Origin: Candidatus Zhuqueibacterota bacterium
GTDB lineage: Bacteria > KSB1 > UBA2214
NCBI GenBank assembly: GCA_022706175.1
Contig: JAKJDB010000053.1
Location: 1 to 9,999 of the forward strand
Reading direction: 5' to 3'
DNA: 9,999 nt
Shown here: positions 7,351 through 9,999 of the stretch, piece by piece
Layout of the letters: every line of letters begins with the position of its first letter
How positions within the stretch are numbered: the first letter of the stretch is position 1
Translations under genes and position numbers: made by a program
Notes under the pieces: model-generated
What the model saw: the letters and a program-made list of their open reading frames with translations, nothing else
Told to the model about the DNA's origin: nothing
Databases searched by the model: none

Positions 7351-8928
7351 TCATCTTTGCTTGGTTTTCATGAGTTTATAACTAATGCTGTCCACCAGCG
7401 CACGCCAGCTGGCTTCGATGATGTTTTCAGACACGCCGACCGTTCCCCAGGTCTCTCGGCCGTCGCTGGATTCGACAAAAACGCGGACCTCGGCAGCCGT
7501 GGCCTTTTCGCTGTCCAGAACGCGCACCTTGTAATCCACCAGTTTGACCGCCTTCAAGCTGGGATAAAATGGCAACAGGGCTTTGCGCAGCGCTTTATCC
7601 AGCGCATCCACCGGGCCGTGGCCTTCAGCCGCCGTGTGTTCGATTTTGCCGTTCACCTCCAATTTGAGCACCGCCTCGGCGTACAAAAAACCGTTCTCTG
7701 TACGATCCACGGTGACCCGAGCGCTCAACAGGGTAAAGAACGGCTTGACATCGCCGATGGTTTTTCTGACCAGCACTTCAAAGGAACCCTCCGCGCCCTC
7801 GAATTGATAGCCCAAATGTTCCAACTTTTTCAACTCCTGGACGATATGGCGAACCTCCTCCCTGCGGCTGTCCAGATCGAGCCCCATCTCGCGCGCCTTG
7901 TACAGCACATTGCTCTGGCCGGCCTGGTCAGACACCAGCACCCGTTGACGGTTGCCCACGGCTTCCGGCGGGATGTGCTCATAGGTACGCCGGTTGCGAT
8001 GAATCGCACTGACATGAATGCCGCCTTTGTGAGCAAAAGCGCTGTTGCCGACATACGGCATCTCTTCCCGATGGGTCAGATTGGCGATCTCGCTGACATA
8101 GCGGGAAAGCTGGGTGAGTTTTTCCAATTTTACTTTTTTTTGAAACGAGCAGCCCATCTTGAGCTGCAGATTGGGCAGAATGCTGCACAGATTGGCGTTG
8201 CCGCAGCGTTCGCCATAGCCGTTGATCGTGCCCTGTACATGGCCCACGCCTAGACGCACGGCCGCCACCGTGCTGCTGACAGCGGTATCGCTGTCGTTAT
8301 GCGCATGCAAACCGAGCGGCATGTCCGGGAAAGCCTCCCGCACTCGGCGGATCACCTCTTCGACTTGAAAGGGCAGAGCGCCGCCGTTGGTATCGCAGAG
8401 CACGACCACATCCGCTCCGGCATCCCAGGCGGTGACGCAGGTCTCCAGGGCATAGTCCGGGTTTTCGACGAAGCCGTCAAAAAAATGCTCCGCATCATAG
8501 ATCACCTCTTTGCCCTTGCTCTTCAGATAGGCGACCGAATCGTGAATGATCTGCAGGTTCTCCTCCAGCGAGGCGCGCAGGGCTTCGTGAACGTGCAGAT
8601 CCCACGACTTGCCGAACACCGCCACCACCGGCGTGCGCGCTTTCAGCAAAGCCTGAATGTTGGCGTCCTGCTTGACAGAGGAGTTGACCCGGCAGGTGCT
8701 GCCGAACGCGGAAATTTTTGCGTGCTTCCACTTGATCTGTGCAGCGCGGCGGAAAAATTCCAGATCCTTGGGATTAGAGCCGGGCCAGCCGCCTTCGATA
8801 TAGTCGATGCCGAATTCATCCAACCGCTGCGCGATTCGGATCTTGTCCTCTGCTGAAAAAGCGATCCCCTCATGCTGGGAGCCATCCCGCAGCGTTGTAT
8901 CGTAAAGCCAGATGCGATTGCTTTTCAT
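7351..8928 (-). CDS. cimA: (R)-citramalate synthase
   Basis: Condenses pyruvate with acetyl-CoA to citramalate, opening a threonine-independent route to 2-oxobutanoate and isoleucine. It belongs to the isopropylmalate/homocitrate synthase family. Visible: [13 protein letters not shown] (9-21) with catalytic Arg14 and metal ligand Asp15, [12 protein letters not shown] (44-55) characteristic of this citramalate synthase subfamily, metal-binding HAHND (208-212), [15 protein letters not shown] (233-247), and [10 protein letters not shown] (300-309) entering the linker. Residues ~390-515 form the LeuA-type dimer/allosteric domain, where isoleucine usually binds. The length of 525 is normal. The ATG at 8928 is chosen for its AAGGCGG ribosome site and family-like start; a GTG at 9000 would add 24 residues with no family match. 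It lies downstream of leuB, 151 bases away. 2-Isopropylmalate or homocitrate synthase is less likely because of the subfamily motifs. Confidence 0.94.
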   Translation of the reverse strand: MKSNRIWLYDTTLRDGSQHEGIAFSAEDKIRIAQRLDEFGIDYIEGGWPGSNPKDLEFFRRAAQIKWKHAKISAFGSTCRVNSSVKQDANIQALLKARTPVVAVFGKSWDLHVHEALRASLEENLQIIHDSVAYLKSKGKEVIYDAEHFFDGFVENPDYALETCVTAWDAGADVVVLCDTNGGALPFQVEEVIRRVREAFPDMPLGLHAHNDSDTAVSSTVAAVRLGVGHVQGTINGYGERCGNANLCSILPNLQLKMGCSFQKKVKLEKLTQLSRYVSEIANLTHREEMPYVGNSAFAHKGGIHVSAIHRNRRTYEHIPPEAVGNRQRVLVSDQAGQSNVLYKAREMGLDLDSRREEVRHIVQELKKLEHLGYQFEGAEGSFEVLVRKTIGDVKPFFTLLSARVTVDRTENGFLYAEAVLKLEVNGKIEHTAAEGHGPVDALDKALRKALLPFYPSLKAVKLVDYKVRVLDSEKATAAEVRVFVESSDGRETWGTVGVSENIIEASWRALVDSISYKLMKTKQR

Positions 8929-8988
8929 GAATTCCGCCTTGTCGATGTAATACCGACCGCGCCCGTGTGCACGGCCGCAAGGTCTGTT

Positions 8989-9013
8989 AAAAAAAATCAC
9001 TTTGTTGAAAGCG
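8989..9013 (-). terminator. Short hairpin plus eight T between leuB and cimA (attenuator-like)
   Basis: On the minus strand bases 9013-9008 pair with 9003-8998 (6 bp including one G-U, loop CAAC), then one A and eight T (8996-8989). That resembles a small intrinsic terminator. It sits between two genes of one pathway, so it may set the leuB:cimA ratio or act as an attenuator. The stem is short, so confidence is moderate. Confidence 0.42.
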
Positions 9014-9046
9014 CCGGCATTCAGCTTGATCGGCAGGGAATCCGGC
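9013..9046 (-). promoter_or_regulatory. Larger hairpin overlapping the attenuator-like stem
   Basis: Bases 9046-9038 pair with 9022-9013 over 9 bp with one unpaired G at 9018 and a 15-base loop. It shares only base 9013 with the smaller hairpin next to it, so the two probably stack or compete marginally rather than exclude one another. It lies in the spacer between the leuB stop and the cimA start. Role unknown. Confidence 0.3.
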
Positions 9047-9079
9047 AGCGTTCTGCACTCGCCCGCAGGCCGTGTCCGC

Positions 9080-9999
9080 TTACAGCGCCTCGACGATCAG
9101 ACCGCCCATCTCGCTGGTGGACACCACCCGGTCGCCCTCGGCGGCGATATCGCGCGTTCGATAACCGGCCTCCAGCACCCGGCTGATGGCGGCCTCCACC
9201 CCTTCAGCCTCCTGCGGTCGATCAAAGGAATAACGCAGCATCATGGCCACAGAGGCGATCATGGCGATGGGATTGGCGATGTTCTTTCCTGCGATGTCGG
9301 GCGCTGAGCCGTGCACCGGTTCATACATGGCGGAATCGGTCCCCAAGCTGGCAGAGGGCAGCATGCCCAGAGAGCCGGTGAGCATGGACGCCTCATCGCT
9401 GAGAATATCGCCGAACAGATTTTCGGTGAGGATCACATCGAACTGCCGCGGGTTGCGCACCAGTTGCATGGCGCAATTGTCGACGTAATAGTGATCCAAC
9501 GTGATATCCGGATAACGCGCCGCCACCTGCAGCACGATTTTGCGCCAGAACTGAGAGACCTCCAGCACATTGGCCTTATCCACCGAGCAAAGGCGCCCGT
9601 GGCGTTTGCGGGCCATTTCAAAGGCTACCCGCAGGATGCGCTCGATCTCCTCCGCCGTGTATTGCTCGGTATCGTAGGCCGCGGGAGAACCGTTTACCTC
9701 TCTGCGGCCGCGCTCGCCAAAGTAGATTCCGCCCGTCAGTTCCCGCACCACCAGGATATCCAGGGAATCACCCAGAATCTCATCTTTCAGCGGCGACGCG
9801 GCGCGGAGCGCCGGATATATGAGCGCGGGACGAAGATTCGCAAAAAGCCCCAGCTCGCGGCGGATGTCAAGCAACCCTTTTTCGGGACGGATTACCCCCG
9901 GCAACAAATCCCATTTCGGGCCGCCCACGGCCCCCAGTAAAACGGCGTCGGAACGTTTGCACAGATCGATCGTTCCCTGCGGAAGCGGTTTCCCGCAGG
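9080..9999 (-). CDS. leuB: 3-isopropylmalate dehydrogenase (5' end beyond the window)
   Basis: NAD-dependent, metal-dependent decarboxylating dehydrogenase of leucine synthesis; in organisms with citramalate synthase, the same enzyme type also oxidises 3-methylmalate to 2-oxobutanoate. The reading frame is open to the window edge, giving 305 residues; about 50-55 N-terminal residues are missing against the usual ~360. The first visible residues include GKPLP, then [23 protein letters not shown] and [11 protein letters not shown] (the isopropylmalate dehydrogenase signature distinguishing it from isocitrate dehydrogenase), [43 protein letters not shown], and the NAD-site segment [15 protein letters not shown]. 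It ends normally in a TAA. The internal GTG at 9928 lies inside the conserved AVGGPKWD and is not the start. It precedes cimA by 151 bases. Confidence 0.97.
   Translation of the reverse strand, partial: CGKPLPQGTIDLCKRSDAVLLGAVGGPKWDLLPGVIRPEKGLLDIRRELGLFANLRPALIYPALRAASPLKDEILGDSLDILVVRELTGGIYFGERGRREVNGSPAAYDTEQYTAEEIERILRVAFEMARKRHGRLCSVDKANVLEVSQFWRKIVLQVAARYPDITLDHYYVDNCAMQLVRNPRQFDVILTENLFGDILSDEASMLTGSLGMLPSASLGTDSAMYEPVHGSAPDIAGKNIANPIAMIASVAMMLRYSFDRPQEAEGVEAAISRVLEAGYRTRDIAAEGDRVVSTSEMGGLIVEAL

Noticed and set aside
7285..8253. 322-codon plus-strand open frame opposite cimA
   Set aside because: It is antisense to the conserved cimA coding region with no family resemblance; its composition follows from the opposite strand.
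8929..9000. 24-residue N-terminal extension of cimA from a GTG at 9000
   Set aside because: The extension runs through the T tract, has no ribosome site and no family match; the ATG at 8928 has one.
8997..9020. Tiny 7-codon minus-strand frame (MPALSTK) ending just before the T run, as a leader peptide
   Set aside because: No ribosome site and only one Leu codon; too short and unspecific to support ribosome attenuation.

Overview
The window carries seven genes, all on the minus strand, so transcription runs from the right edge to the left. In transcription order they are: leuB (cut by the right edge), cimA, a KimA-like APC-superfamily potassium permease, argJ, argC, argB, and a gingipain-type (C25) cysteine peptidase with a C-terminal secretion domain. 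I see no tRNA, rRNA, CRISPR array, insertion sequence or phage gene.

Lineage: the peptidase ends in a tail beginning YPNPFNPET, with an FlgD-like Ig fold after it. This is the type IX secretion sorting tail widespread in the Bacteroidetes/FCB group and abundant in lineages such as Calditrichaeota, Ignavibacteria, Marinimicrobia and candidate division KSB1. With the GC-rich housekeeping genes, a non-Bacteroides FCB or candidate-phylum bacterium is most likely. That is an inference; no marker gene fixes it.

Region 1 (8929-9999): leuB end and the spacer before cimA, which holds two hairpins and a run of eight T. Region 2 (7351-8928): cimA, which with LeuCD and LeuB gives a threonine-independent route to 2-oxobutanoate for isoleucine. 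Region 3 (7157-7350): spacer with a terminator-like hairpin and an AT-rich stretch. Region 4 (5147-7156): KimA-like transporter. Region 5 (1976-4995): argJ-argC-argB, a tight operon for early acetylated arginine synthesis by the acetyl-recycling route. Region 6 (1650-1975): spacer with a near-consensus promoter and a long leader. Region 7 (219-1649): the secreted peptidase, visibly less GC-rich than the biosynthetic genes. Region 8 (1-218): non-coding, with a strong 15-bp hairpin just past the peptidase.

Most of the window is ordinary biosynthesis. The parts most worth a second look are the unusually compact C25 peptidase with its leader, the KimA-type potassium site residues in the permease, an ArgB apparently without the arginine-sensing N-terminal helix next to an ArgJ, and the attenuator-like structures in the leuB-cimA and cimA-permease spacers. 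I found no convincing wholly new system.
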